Origin: Xiphophorus maculatus | Lineage: Eukaryota; Chordata; Actinopteri; Cyprinodontiformes; Poeciliidae | Assembly (NCBI RefSeq): GCF_002775205.1 | Contig: NC_036453.1 | Location: 16,863,594 to 16,927,593 of the forward strand | Reading direction: 5' to 3' | DNA length: 64,000 nt | Shown here: positions 43,305 through 59,616 of the stretch, piece by piece | How positions within the stretch are numbered: position 1 is the stretch's first letter | How the letters are laid out: the number at the start of each line of letters is the position of its first letter | The notes under the pieces: model-generated | Database searches by the model: none | The model's input: only the letters and a program-made list of their open reading frames with translations | Told to the model about the DNA's origin: nothing | Program-made: the position numbers and the translations under genes

Positions 43305-45496
43305 GTATGTAAACGTTTCCACACACTTCTTAGACGTTAGAATATAAATCATTGTTTTGTGTTAGAATTGGACGGGCGAGTGTGTTTTTGGGGAGCTTAT
43401 AAAGCGTTTAAATTCGACGCCGAGGTGAGGCGGAAAGCAGCTGCCTCGATGCCCAGACTCGGAGAAAAACGGCTCGGTGCTTCCACCGCCGAGCTAGCTG
43501 CTCCACTTTCATCTTTCCTCTCTAAGATAGCGCCGCGCCCCCGACTCTGTTGATGTTCTGATACCTATATGTACATCCTGTAATTTGTTGGTAGTTTTAA
43601 TGCGCCCACGTTTGTAGTTTCGGTAGAAAATCATTGAAGTTTCCATCCTGTTCTTTGACTCTACGTTGGTAGGCTGGTTCGTTTCAGTCTGCGGCCATAA
43701 TCTTGCGGCAGGAGGCGGGGCTATAACTGTTCGTCCCGCCTTGAAACCATGCAGTCTGAAAGACTATTGGTCCACAAACACGGCTGCGCCTCGCCGGATT
43801 GGTGTATATTCTTGCATTCGCCCGTTTCAAATTGTGATTGGTTGTAGGGGTTTGGGTTTTTAGTGTTTTGATTGGTTGGGTACGATGTTTTTGGGTAACT
43901 GCCAAAAATCTGTGCACTGAAAGGAGAAACAAACAAAACAGCGGAATTGGAGGAAATAAAAACACCGATGAACATGATTTCACTCTGAGCTGTAGCTGCG
44001 TAGGTAAACGGGTATTTGGGGAAAAAACGAAACGCTTTACATTTAGGATCCAGCAGCGGTAAACAACCCAGAAAAAAACAATTCTGAAAAGTGTCTCACT
44101 GAGCTTTTGTTGCCGGCATCCTCTCACAAAGGTCCATCATTTGCAATTACTTCTTAGAGTCTTGAGAAGATGTAACAAAATGGCGTAACATAGAGAAGAA
44201 AAGCTATTTTCATCCAGCAAGATGATGATTGTAAAACATGTTTTAGCTATGTCTGCTGTGTGGTCTTTAAAAATAAAGAGGAAACTGGGCAACAGAGGGC
44301 AATATGAAAGACCTGTGGTCCATATGTTTGGGGAAAATGGAGGGGGGAAAAAATCGATACAGGATTTGAGGGATCTGTCTATATGGGGTTGTGTTGACAA
44401 AGTCCAGCCCAAAATGGCACCAACAAAGAAAAGGTGAGAAATGTCCTTCAATAAGCCTGGAGAATTTCCTGAATAAAGTTCTAACTAGACTTCAAGCTTT
44501 GTTCAAAAGTAAATTGTCACACCAGATGTTAAATTTGCTAAGGATTTAAATTGTGTACCTTGTTACCCCCTTATGGACTTGTGAAGCTAATTGACTTCAT
44601 ACGGCTTTCGTTATGAATACAACAGTGACGTGCGATGAGGTTCATAGCTGATGAGGCACTGACTTAATCATAATCATATTTACAAATATAGACACCCTGC
44701 ATGTTATTGTTTACATAAGGAAATTTCGCCCATGCGGACAAGCTGGAGGGCAAAAACACTATTCTTTTACATAATGTACAGGCATTATATACATAAACTA
44801 AATTATAAAACATCAGTTCATACATTAAATGTTTTTTAGCCATTTTATTGGCGGCGTACAGACAGGAGGAACATGCTCCCGTAGAATGGCAGTTAGCGAG
44901 AGGTTGCGCAATCCCAGGTGAGGCTCAGTTCGCTGCTGCCTCACCTGCTTCACTTCCAAGCATTTGAATAAGAAAATGCGAAAATTCAGCGATTTTGAAG
45001 AAAAAATAATCAGAATTGGTTAAGCTAAATGAAAAAATAGGTACTTTATAGTACAAACCACAGGGTAAAAATAGCAATATAAATTATTTTATCATTATAT
45101 TTTATTTTTCTATGATGACACCCTGCCTCCCCTGACCACACGTTACTGGAATACAACCAGGGAGTGTGTGAATACTACAAATGTATGGATGGACATCAAT
45201 GATTGCCCCTAACTATATGGTGAAATTTAATTTTTAACACTGATTTCAATCGAAAAGTCTGTTTCATTCCTTAGATGCCTTGTGGTGCTAATTAGCATCA
45301 TACTTAAACTTCCACTAGCTGTTGATGCGGTGTTTAAATTAATCATTTCTAATTAACTGAACAACTGATTAACAGCAAAAAAAAGTAATTTTTTTGGTAC
45401 AATTGGACACAAATTCAGGCATTAAGAGTTAACGATCTTGCTATAGAACAATATATACCATGGATGATAATTGATTGATTCCATTTTCCTCTGCAG
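43305..45496 (+). other. H3.3 intron 1
   Basis: A 2.2-kb intron whose first 700 bp are GC-rich. Four ATTGG motifs stand at 43766, 43798, 43837 and 43871, and a potential donor lies at 44001-44006 (GCGTAG|GTAAAC). The remainder is AT-rich and unremarkable. Confidence 0.55.
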
Positions 45497-45500
45497 GTGA

Positions 45501-47885
<2,385 letters not shown>

Positions 47886-48440
47886 TAGATGTTAAAACAA
47901 GCTTCACAGAGTGTGTGTGTTGTGTTCTTTACAGTATTTCACAAATGCGCCTTCATACAGGTAAAACATTGATGCTGATAGATCAGGGGTGTTCAGAGTG
48001 CAGCTTTGGGAGTAGTTTTGTGTGGCCCCTGAATAGTTTATTTGCAATTAAAATTAGATTTTCAATGACATGTCTTCAATAGAAAAAGTATGAAGCAGGT
48101 GTTAGTCTTTTATTAGCTACATTTTTCTTTTTGCTTTCATTTTAATGTCATACTAAGCATGGCCACAAACCTCTAGAAACTTTTTATTCATAAGCATAAC
48201 TTAATTAATCACGCTCAATAATTAAAACGGACTAAGGGTTTTCAAAGACGGTCCTCATTTTTGTTGCTGGGAAAAAACTCAAAATGATATTCTGACCAAC
48301 AAGTTCGGAAACTGTAAACCTTTGAGACTCCTTTGCAATTAAAACGCTTTTTAATTTGTTGCTGGTAAAAGGATTGACAATAATTTTTTTTTGCATTTTT
48401 AACTGGTAATTTATTTTTATATAGAGCCAATTCACAGCTA

Positions 48441-48750
48441 ATTTGCGAAACAAATCAGTTCAATCCAATCATCCAGACAGATTCGGTCATTTCCATGCAT
48501 TCCAACTGATCCTAGTGATCAAACAATGCGGTCAAGTTCAATTTATTTTTAAAACTGAGTCCAAGAGTTTTCTGTCAAAGGAAACCCAGCAGATTACATT
48601 TGAGTCATTGGAGAATTCGCTCCTTGATCTTCATGTGTTCTTTAGCTTAGTGTTGTTTAGTTTTCAGGAATCCCTCATACTGAGCATGCATGTAGCGACA
48701 GTGGAAAGGAAAAACTCCCCTTTAACAGGAAGAAGCCTCCAGCCTCTTCA
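48441..48750 (+). repeat. dispersed repeat with GGAAAAACTCCCCTTTAACAGG core, copy 1
   Basis: The text TTTTCTGTCAAAGGAAACCC, GAGCATGCATGTAGCGACAG and GGAAAAACTCCCCTTTAACA recurs at 58060-58262 in the same orientation. It is widespread in teleost genomes; its class is not settled. No ORF. Confidence 0.7.
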
Positions 48751-49053
48751 TGGCTAATGATGTGTCTGTCGCTGCCCCAAACGTCTGAGTGGCGGCCTTG
48801 TTATAGTTCAGTCTGCTTATGGAGATCACTTTACCTGGCTTGGATACCTCAACACTTCCTGTCTGAATGACATCCCACTGCTGTGTATCATCATGATGTA
48901 AAGCTAAAAAAATTTTATTTTACATAATACTTCCCCTTTAAAGGTAAGGAACGCTTGTAGAAACAATGCATCCAGACTTTGTCACAGTGTGTCCTGAAAC
49001 ATGTGCATAACAACTGTCATCCCAATAAAAATCTTGTCTTTATTGTTTCTCAG

Positions 49054-49156
49054 GGTTTATCTGATGGAAACGGCTCAGGAAGGTGATGATGGAGGTAAAC
49101 GGCTACAACTGAGGATAGATTTGGAAGCCAGAAGTGTGTTGATTCCCAAGGTGGAA
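49054..49156 (+). CDS. candidate exon of an unrecognised gene (low confidence)
   Basis: An open stretch follows TTGTTTCTCAG and ends before the good donor GTATGT at 49157. It reads VYLMETAQEGDDGGKRLQLR and continues IDLEARSVLIPKVE, leaving in phase 0. A second open segment at 51241-51342 could be its last exon. I do not recognise the protein and found no start exon. It may be chance or a relic. Confidence 0.2.
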
Positions 49157-49499
49157 GTATGTTTTGTAATATAAATGACCGTTTCTGATTTGTGCTGTTA
49201 CCATCCTCATCCTTCGCCTCTGATTGGGCAGGAATCACCATAGTTACCGCTCAGCAGGTGTTAGTCTGATTGGAGGCCTTCTAGCATCCATGATGGCTGT
49301 GGACATGGCTGATGTATGATGTTGTCATTGCGTAATTTTAAACAGGGTGTAAACAGGACACACATTACACTTTAGGTGATTTATTTATTTTTTTCAAATG
49401 CACCTCCTTTTTATTTCTACTCGTGTTTCATTTAGAGAGGAAACCTTCCCTCCGATGCTATTTAGGTTAAATTGAATTCCTAAAATCTAATGGAACAGG

Positions 49500-49790
49500 A
49501 ATTCTACTTCTATCTGTTGACGTTTTTCACATTTCTCACATTGCAGCCCTAAATGTTGATGTTTTATGTAACAGACCAGCACAAAGTAGAGCACGGCAGG
49601 GAAGTGTGAGAAAATGTTTACATAGCTTTACGTTTCTTTTGCCATTAAAAATCTGAAAAGGTGAACCTGCGAATCAGCCTCTGACTGGGTTTCTTCCAGG
49701 ATCACCATGTCTTCAGCTCCATCCAGCTTCCCTAAACTATTTCCACAGTACAGCGCTGCCACCACCATGTTTCAGGATGGGGTTAGTGCA
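49500..49790 (-). mobile_element. Tc1-like transposon remnant
   Basis: TTTATGTAACAGACCAGCAC followed by AAAGTAGAGCAC resembles terminal text of fish Tc1-like elements. CTGCCACCACCATGTTTCAG (49756-49775) is the complement of the transposase segment seen at 59745-59765 (AAACATGGTGGTGGCAGCAT). It is heavily decayed. Confidence 0.55.
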
Positions 49791-50751
49791 TTTAGAGGGA
49801 TTTGCCACATTTATTGTTTGGCATGTAAGTTAAAAAGTTATATTTTGATATGACCTGTCCTGAAGGTCTTTATTTATTGCTTTCTGTCTGACGCTCTTTC
49901 ATGAACTAAACGGTCTAAATGCAGCAGCATGCCAGTCTTTCATCATTTACGTTGGTAAAACCTTAAGGAAACCAAGCACAGAGCCTGGATATTGACACAC
50001 TGTGTGAAAAGATTCTATATTCTCATCTCCCTTCAGCGCTCCGTCTGGGATTTCTCCCATTGTGCTGGATTTCTCCAGTTGGATTTCAACCGGTCGAATA
50101 AGCAGACACAAGAAAATGTGAACGACGATGTCGAGTTTCTGCACCGTTTTAAGATTAGAACAGTGGCAGGTTTTTACCAGGCTAGCTTTAAATCAGACTA
50201 ATCACCTATTTTTGGTCAATTAGGGGTAGCAATTTTATTTTTCTTCCAGAAGAACCTGAATATCAGGAGAAGGTATTTTTAGATCATTTTTAATTTATAT
50301 GTGTGTGGCCTTGTGATTTTGATATCAAAATCAGAATCACTTTATTGCCATTCCATAAGAAAAAGTGATGTGTTTGTGTTACGTGCTAGTTTGATGACTA
50401 AGGTGTGAATTAATGGCATTTATCAGTTAAGATTAGGATTAGGGAAAATGTCTGGGTTAGGCATAACTTCAGTTCCTAAAATAAAAGGAAGTCAATACAA
50501 ATTCCTTTTCTGGGTAGAAATACAAACTTGCGTGTGTGACTTTAGCAATTGTTCGTTAAAATTGCTCAGTCAAAACTTTTCCCTTCACCTGCTGGTAAAA
50601 TACTCTCAACTCATAAGAATCTGACTCTGTGAAAGAATATGGAGACGTCTCTCGTAGCTGTTTTCCTTCACCGTCTGCATGTAACAAACAAATCACCTTC
50701 ATCAAGGTCTGCTGGGCGCGCTCCATCCCCCATCACATCTGCTCCTCCCTG

Positions 50752-50932
50752 GGATTACAGTGCAAATGTTTGTCTGAAACACCCAGTGCTGAGAGGGGAG
50801 ATTATGGCTGTACTGGCCTCTCCGAGAGGGGGAGGGGGGCTAACCAATCAGAACAGCCAGACGCAGGGATTAACCAATCGTGCCACAGAGAGGGAGGGCA
50901 GAGGGGATTAAGCAGAGCACAGAGTGGGATTA
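50752..50932. promoter_or_regulatory. cluster of Otx/Crx core sites 3' of the Otx gene
   Basis: GGATTA occurs at 50752, 50867, 50905 and 50927, with AGATTA at 50799, all on the + strand within 181 bp. Two CCAATC motifs (50844 and 50874) lie among them. GGATTA/TAATCC is the known site of K50 homeodomains such as Otx and Crx. The cluster lies about 1.6 kb beyond the Otx stop codon. Enhancer function is inferred. Confidence 0.4.
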
Positions 50933-51240
50933 GGTCAGAAAAGTGCTTTGAAATGTACTTTGTTAAACACTCACTTCTACCACGCATCAGATTTCTGATA
51001 GTTCAGCAGAACTACAAGAAGCTGCATTTCTCCATGTGTAAGAAATAAATTAATTTCTGCCCTAGTCCTGATCTTCCACAGTCCCATTCAAATCCGTTGA
51101 CTATTTTGTAAAATCTGGGAGATTAGCTTTAAATTTAAAAACACAAATCGATCCATGGCTATGGACTAAAACCATGTTTTGCACACACTACTCTAAAATC
51201 CGTCGGCATATTTGATGTCATCATAGCTCTGTTTATGCAG

Positions 51241-51342
51241 TATTCAGGTCACCGGCGGATTAACAACTTGTCCAAAGAGCTGCGGAGCATCGTGGAGGAC
51301 GGAGCAGGGGGAGAGACAGGGAACCTCAGAGAACCCCGATGA
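51241..51342 (+). CDS. candidate terminal exon of an unrecognised gene (low confidence)
   Basis: After GTTTATGCAG the frame reads YSGHRRINNLSKELRSIVED, then about 13 codons to TGA at 51340-51342. It enters in phase 0, compatible with the candidate exon ending at 49156. The codons look GC-rich and gene-like, but I do not recognise the protein and no start was found. Confidence 0.2.
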   Translation, partial: YSGHRRINNLSKELRSIVEDGAGGETGNLREPR

Positions 51343-52484
51343 AGACGGTCCGCATTTAACGCCGCCGCTGACCTTTCGCACATTTTCCACGGCGGAAAAG
51401 CCAAGAGTGCAGAATGGAAAAAGTTCAACAGAAGAGGTGGAGAGATAAAAGCGAGGGAGCCACGGGTGGAGGAGGTGGAAAAGGTTGAGGTGGGTGAGAG
51501 ACAGAGGGGAACAGGGCAATAATCCCAACTAATTCACTTAGGGCATTGCTGAAGGGAGGCTAAGAGGATTGGGACACTCCCAGAATCAGATCACCTAAAA
51601 TAACCAAGATGGAGCAGAGCGAGGTGGAGGCGTGCGGCGCCGAACCGCCAACCCGACGTCGTCTGAATACCGGACAGGACCACCTGCAGCTGACCCCCTG
51701 ACCTGAGAAAGAAGACTTCCAAACTGTACAACTCGCCTCAAGGAGCTTCAGCACACACACGTAAAGAATAAACCACTTTAATACATCAACACAGCTAAAA
51801 CAGGACATTTTTTAATCCTATGGAACAGACTGAAACACTACACACTAACACTGATAAACATAAATGCCCCAAAAATAAATAAGAGCAAACGACAGAGCTA
51901 AACGTAGCATAAAATAATGATAATGGTAACAATAAATAATTGAGAAAAACCTTAAAGGAGGTGCAGCCTACAGTTCCTTCATCACAATGTGAGTTTAAAA
52001 CACACAGCGAGTGTAATGTGTATGTGACCTTTAACCCTGCAAGCCTGTCAAAGGCTGTAGGTTTTATATGAGCATGAGGAGGACCGACCGTTGGACTCAA
52101 TTCAAAAACACTTAATTGATCCCAAAGGGAAATTAAATGCTGTAAATCACATTAATTCAAATTCTTCAGTTACTGCAGATGTTGATGGCTGTTGGCAGGA
52201 GAGATCTCCTGTAGCAGCCTGTGTTACAGTGACTTTGAAGAAGCCTCTGACTAAAGACACTCTGTTTTTCCCAGCAGGCCTTCCAGTTCTGTCTGTTCCT
52301 ACAACACTCACAGTCAGACGAAAAATATATATACAAACAGGCTAACAAACAGGAAACAGCAGAAACCTGCCCTCTCATGCTGGATGCTGGACTAAGTCAC
52401 ACACTTCCACACACCCAACACACACGCACGCACACGCCCACCCACTCACACACACACTCATGAAGGGACGCCCCTCCTCGCCTC
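51343..52484. other. region 3' of the Otx gene, including its probable 3' UTR
   Basis: A CA-rich stretch at 52395-52460 lies just beyond the Otx stop codon. Around 52102-52150 there is a fragment of the common repeat 'TTAATTGATCCCAAAGGGAAATT'. I did not find a clear poly(A) signal for the Otx gene. Confidence 0.45.
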
Positions 52485-54346
<1,862 letters not shown>

Positions 54347-54690
54347 CCTTCCGGCAGCTTTTTGAAGTCCTGTCGCTGACTTGGAGGTCGGACGCGCAGC
54401 GCGGCAGCTGTGGGAACTTCGGAGCGCAGCGGGACCAACCCGGTCGGCGCGTCTGCCGGGATCCGCGCGCGGAAGGACGCGGGGACGCGCAGGAGAAACG
54501 TGAACAGGGATTTCTGTTTTTCCTTTTTTCTTTTAAAGCGCTCTTTGAGCCGAGCGTGGACTCAGCAGCGGTGGGCGCAGAGCATCCGGACTGACAGGCA
54601 CCGCGCAGGTGAAGTGGCCCCCGGGATCCCTCTGCGCCTCGGACGCGTCGCGGCTCTGAGGTTCTTCTCCAGGACGCGCTGCTAATTAGA
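54347..54690 (-). promoter_or_regulatory. CpG-rich 5' region of the Otx gene
   Basis: About 340 bp immediately upstream of the ATG are CpG-rich (GCGCGCGGAAGGACGCGGGG near 54464, CCTCGGACGCGTCGCGGCTC near 54637). The boundary with AT-rich DNA is sharp at about 54780. It probably contains the 5' UTR and proximal promoter. Upstream non-coding exons are possible in Otx genes and were not resolved. Confidence 0.5.
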
Positions 54691-55354
54691 AGGAGCAAGT
54701 GACAGCAGCAGCAAACCCCTCCCACACTACGCGCACACAAGGTGGCACACAGGCTGCAGAACTGGATCAAGTGTTTTAAGTCCCGGACCCAGGAGTCAGA
54801 TTCAGACTTAGAGTTGATATGAATAATCGATTCACCCCTTCGATACAGAGCTGCAGGGTTAAATTTGCTGGCATATTTGTTAATAAAGTTCAAAAAGTCT
54901 ACAATTAGCATCATAAAATAGAAATTTTGATCTTTAATTTAATTCCCTTCATTCAGGAGTAGAAAAAAAAGTCTGTTGATATTTCTTTTACACTAATTTA
55001 TTAGTTTGTCTTTTTAAAATTGCTTCTAAAAACTTTTGATTAGCAAACTACAACTTCCTGTTTCTGTGGAACGTGACGTGATACTCATATTGACGCCATG
55101 AAGAGTGAACAGGACGGCCAGAGTGGTAAAATAAAATCTCCAAAACCTTTAGAGATCTGCAGCAAAGGGTGGCTCCTGGGGACCACCAGGTCTCCATAGC
55201 AACCAGGAAAACTTTTTCTAGAAGCTCAAACGTGTCAAACATTACAGGAGATGACAAAGTGCTGTCCTGTTCACAAAAGAGGGTTGTACAAAGTATTAAA
55301 AGGATTACAATAATTATAAAAATCCAGAGATTCTGCTAATAATGTTTTGCTCCT

Positions 55355-55745
55355 GATAAGGGTGAGCATTTATCGTATCGTTTATCATTTATCATTTATC
55401 ATGATATGCTTCTTGTCGTAATAAGAATAAGTTCCACAATAATTTCCAAATCACGTTTAGAAAATACTCCAAAACCGTCCATATTGTTGGCAATGTTATT
55501 TTTTTTTCACAGTTTTCTCCACTGGTTTGTTCAATGAGAGCATCAATACTTGATATCAAAAAATATTAAATGCAGTTACTGTGTGCAGTTTAGTGATACA
55601 AATCACACTTCTGGCTCGTGTCCTAAAGAACCGTATTTCAAATGGATATGTTTTTCAAGAACACTATTTGCTTTTGTTTGAATAAATAGTTCTTATGGTC
55701 ACATTTATCGCTATCACAATAGTACCATAAAATACTATGATAAAA
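55355..55745 (+). repeat. dispersed AT-rich repeat, second copy
   Basis: It begins GGGTGAGCATTTATCGTATC, then GTTTATCATTTATCATTTAT, and includes TAAATGCAGTTACTGTGTGC. It is the inverted counterpart of the copy at 7560-7835. Confidence 0.6.
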
Positions 55746-55876
55746 CGGTCGACATGAATAATTTTATACGTATATCTGCATAAATAACGATCCAGTAAAC
55801 CTTCACACACACACCTCACCACCAATATGGATCTCCAAAACAGCTGGACGTGCTAAATTTCCCCCCTCCACACGTT

Positions 55877-55886
55877 CACCCCCCCC

Positions 55887-55917
<31 letters not shown>

Positions 55918-55930
55918 ACCCACACACACC
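55877..55930. repeat. poly-C tract followed by a CA microsatellite
   Basis: About 25 consecutive C (55879-55903) are followed directly by (CA)n with CCCACACACACC. The complementary strand is a long G run. Confidence 0.9.
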
Positions 55931-56321
55931 CACTGCACCAAAGCGATAAAGCTCATTTGATTTATCATAATATGCTTTATCTGAAAACTAAGTATCTTAT
56001 CTCCAGATAAAGAGAGGAAAGACAGAGCAATCCGTTCAGTTGGTGGAGCAGGAAAGAGGCTGAAAGGACGACGGCAGCTCCAGGAAAACGGACGGGTTGG
56101 AGTGGAGAACGAACGGGAAGAACCGGAGAGAAAACCAGACGAGAAGAAAAAGATGCGGGGATGGGAGGAGATGTGGAAAAACTGGACAGGATGGCGAACA
56201 GCTGAAGAGTGAGAAAGTATGACATTCATGTAAGTTTACTGTGTGTGTGTGTGTGAGATCCATGTATGTGCACAAACCAGATGTGTGTGATACTGCATGT
56301 TGTGGAAATGATCGGACACCA

Positions 56322-56710
56322 AGTAAATACATTGGTATCAGTATCGGTACTGATACCGATACTGATACCGATACTTTCTGTTAAAGTTTGACTCATCATC
56401 AAAGTTCTGACCTCCAGGTGTGTTTTCTCTGAATTACTTTGTTCCAACTTACAATGTTTAGATAAAGTTTATAGGTATATACAAAAAAACTTTAGTAGCA
56501 TATTAAGATGATTTGTGTGCAATTTTTCAAAATAAAGAAAGTTCAAAATATTACTGTTTCAAAGCAAATCAAAGCTACAACAAAAATCGAGAGCGAGTTG
56601 AGAAACTAAAATACAAAAAAAAAAAAAAAAATCCAGATGGAATCTAAAACTATATCAGTCTTATCATGCTTGTATCGATCTGATACTGATATCGACTTGT
56701 TATAAATATT
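56322..56710. repeat. repeat rich in GATACC/GGTATC with a perfect hairpin
   Basis: GGTATCAGTATCGGTA (56334-56349) is exactly inverted at 56354-56369 around a 4-base loop. Further GTATCGATCTGATACTGATA text lies near 56671-56690. The form resembles a degenerate DNA-transposon repeat of fish. Confidence 0.6.
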
Positions 56711-57033
56711 ATTAATATTTTGGAAGGATCTGCCCTCCTCTAGCATGGACTGTTTTAAGCTTAAATTTCTTTAAAATGTGAGAACTGGTTAACCTCAGCC
56801 TACCACAATGTGCATTGTAAACACAAGGCCCAACAGTACCTGCAAACCTGTTGCAATGGGACTCAAAAAACTAAAACTATCTGACTCATTTCAGTGTGAA
56901 AAAAAAAGTTACCCTAAAGGTTTAAGAAACCCTGCGCGCTTTGACTATACCTATATGAGTGACTATATGAGTGAAATCTGCTTGATAGATCCTAACAGCA
57001 AACGGGGAAGCAGTCGAGAGGACAGAGTGGGTT

Positions 57034-57356
57034 TAATCCCTTCCCCCCCATGAAGCTGGGCTCAAACGGACTCAATCAGGGTGATGCGACCCAACATTTC
57101 AGTTTTTCAGACCAAACTGTGCGATCGGCACCGAGGGGCTGAAAACGTCCAGAACCGGGCTTCACCCGGAGAGGAGGGAGGGATGGAGGAAAAGCAGGTG
57201 AAGGGGCAGAGGCTGGTGGGGGTAGGGAGTGTGTGCGTGTGGGGGGAGGGGTGTGTGTGTGCGTGCGTGCGTGCGTGCGTGTGTGTGTGTGTGTGTAGGG
57301 AGGGGGGACTCTGGTCCTCGTCCCCACTGACACACTGCTGCAGTTAATCCAGATTA
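57034..57356. promoter_or_regulatory. Otx/Crx core sites upstream of the Otx gene
   Basis: TAATCC stands at 57034-57039. At 57345-57356 TAATCCAGATTA joins two K50 cores in opposite orientation, the spacing of a paired-class homeodomain dimer site. They lie about 2.7-3.0 kb upstream of the Otx start codon. Binding is inferred from consensus only. Confidence 0.4.
57219..57297. repeat. GT microsatellite
   Basis: Interrupted (GT)n/(GCGT)n of about 80 bp. A (CA)n run follows at 57429-57460, a (GAT)n run at 57621-57650 and a short (GGTCC)n at 57827-57846. Confidence 0.9.
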
Positions 57357-58059
57357 GAGCGTCTAAAACAGGTCGGCTAAATCTGCAGGCCAGCCAGCAA
57401 TACAGAGGCTGCTGTCAGCCCCAATCACTCACACACACACACACGCACACGCACACACACTGTAATAATCTCTTCTGTACAAGCCAGGTGCCACCCACTG
57501 CCTGCCAGTACCCCGACCCCTCCCCCCACCTCCCCATCCAGCCGCACCAGTCAGACCCGCTGCAGCAACCAGCGTTTAAACTAAGACAGAACTGAGAGTC
57601 AGTCCCAAAGTGAGATGAAGTGGATTATGATGATGATGATGATGATGAATATGTCCCATTGCATGTCTAATCTGATGAGTCATCAGAAATCTCCACATGA
57701 CCTGTAGATTTCCCTCCGTCAATAAATTTGCTTCCATGAGGGGAGAAGCTGCAGCGGCAGCCGACATCGACGCGTTCCCGTTGTCTGCAAACGGCTCTGG
57801 CCGAAGCGGACGGAGTCAACGTCCAGTCCGGTCCGGTCCGGTCCGGCCTGGCCCGCCTCAGAGGCAGGATGATCCTCACTACATCAGCCCGGTTCACCGA
57901 GCTGATCATTCAGGGCTCATCAGTCCAATTCACAACAAATGTTGTCTCAAGACAATGAGCAAAAAAAAGAAAAAAGAAATCATTTCTTTTTTTAAAAATG
58001 TCACACATTCTTTCCAATTGATTCTGAATCAGTGAAGTGATCTCAATTTGATATTCAAA

Positions 58060-58262
58060 TTACTTTAAAAAGTTTTCTGTCTACGGAAGCCCAGCGGGTT
58101 TTGTGGAGTCAGTGACTTTCAGCATTCACTCCTCCTGGATGAACACGTAGCGCCAGTCGCTTGCATCGTGTCAATAATTTTATAGCAGCTCCTCACACCA
58201 AGCATGCATGCAGCTACAGTGGAGAGGAAAAACTCCCCTTTAACAGGAAGAAATCTCCAGCA
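58060..58262 (+). repeat. dispersed repeat with GGAAAAACTCCCCTTTAACAGG core, copy 2
   Basis: It is the second copy of the family at 48441-48750: TTTTCTGTCTACGGAAGCCC, AGCATGCATGCAGCTACAGT and AACTCCCCTTTAACAGGAAG. It lies in the upstream region of the Otx gene. Confidence 0.7.
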
Positions 58263-59616
58263 GAACCAGAACCAGATGAGTTTTATTCTTTAGTTTATTA
58301 AAGCAAAACCAGAAAGCAGTACGAGAAACAAAATATGACAAGTTTATATAAGTTTGGGAGCGGTTCATTTTCTCCAACACATATGAACAAGGCTGAGGTC
58401 TGGAATCACTTCATTTAAATTACTCTGTTCTTTTCTGTTTAAGCCATGTTGTTTATTCAGAGTTCCCTTAAAACCCTAAATCGTCTCTATAGAGACTGAA
58501 AGGCGTTCAGTATCTGATGTATGCAAAGTCTACACGGCTCTAAAGCATGAATGTCAAACTCGTTTTCATTTTGGGTCACATCAAGATCAAGACCATAAGT
58601 TTGGTCGTGGCAGTATATTTTGATAAAACCCATTGACAAACAGTTAAAATATCAATAAATAGCTGCCACTGCATTCGATGACAACTTCTTAAAGTCAAAT
58701 CATTTTGAGCATATTTTCATGTTGATGTATTTTGGCAGCATAGAGATTAAAATCGACTTTGATTTGACTGACAATAATATTTAAGCACACAACTGTTATA
58801 TTAATGGTTCTGTTTATTCGTCCCTCTTGAGTCTAACGCAGGGGTCTGCAACTGTTACAATGCAGTTATAGCTCTGGAGAAATGCGTAGGAAATGTAGTC
58901 ATTTTTAAATAACCGCTATTTTATTTCTAATTTGAGGCTCAACTTTTTGATCCAATTTGAATAACAAACTAAATTTTACTGAATTGTTTGGGAACTGGGA
59001 CTGAGTTTACTTTTTTTTTTAAATTATTGTAAAGTGCTTTGAGTTGGTGCTGTATAAAGAAGCTGAACTGACTCACACAAAACTGCATGGCGGCACAGTT
59101 GTTGACACTTTTTAATTGCATGAGGGCATGGAGCTGGCATGTTATTCCCATCTGTGTTTCGGTTCCTCCCAACGTCCAAAAACCTGAAAATGCTTGGGTG
59201 TTCAAAAAATAAAAAAAAAATTTTTCAATACAAAAGTTGATGAAATTTTTGTTTGCACAACAGGAGCATCACGGCCAAAACGTTCCACCTTCGTTTGGGG
59301 GGAAAAAAGCTGCTTTTTAAAATCAGTTCACTTAGTCCTTTATATGGCAGCAACAGCATCGATTAGAGAATCTGTACGACAACCTGGAGCTGTGAGAAGA
59401 TCAGGTTGCAACCACAGAAGAAGTCAGCAGGTGAAGAGCAGATAGACTCTGCCAGGCGTAAACAAACAACACACTGATACAAAATAATATATTTAAGACA
59501 TTAAAAACACACTAGTACTTATTAAAAATCCAAACTGAGGAGGCCGAAGAAGAGACAACAATCCAGCAAAGCACAGAGAGCCGCCGAACTACTGACCTTG
59601 AGTGACTTACGGTGCC

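Noticed and set aside
43359..43553. 64-codon open frame in H3.3 intron 1
   Set aside because: The GC-rich promoter region keeps frames open by composition; it has no counterpart in H3.3 genes.
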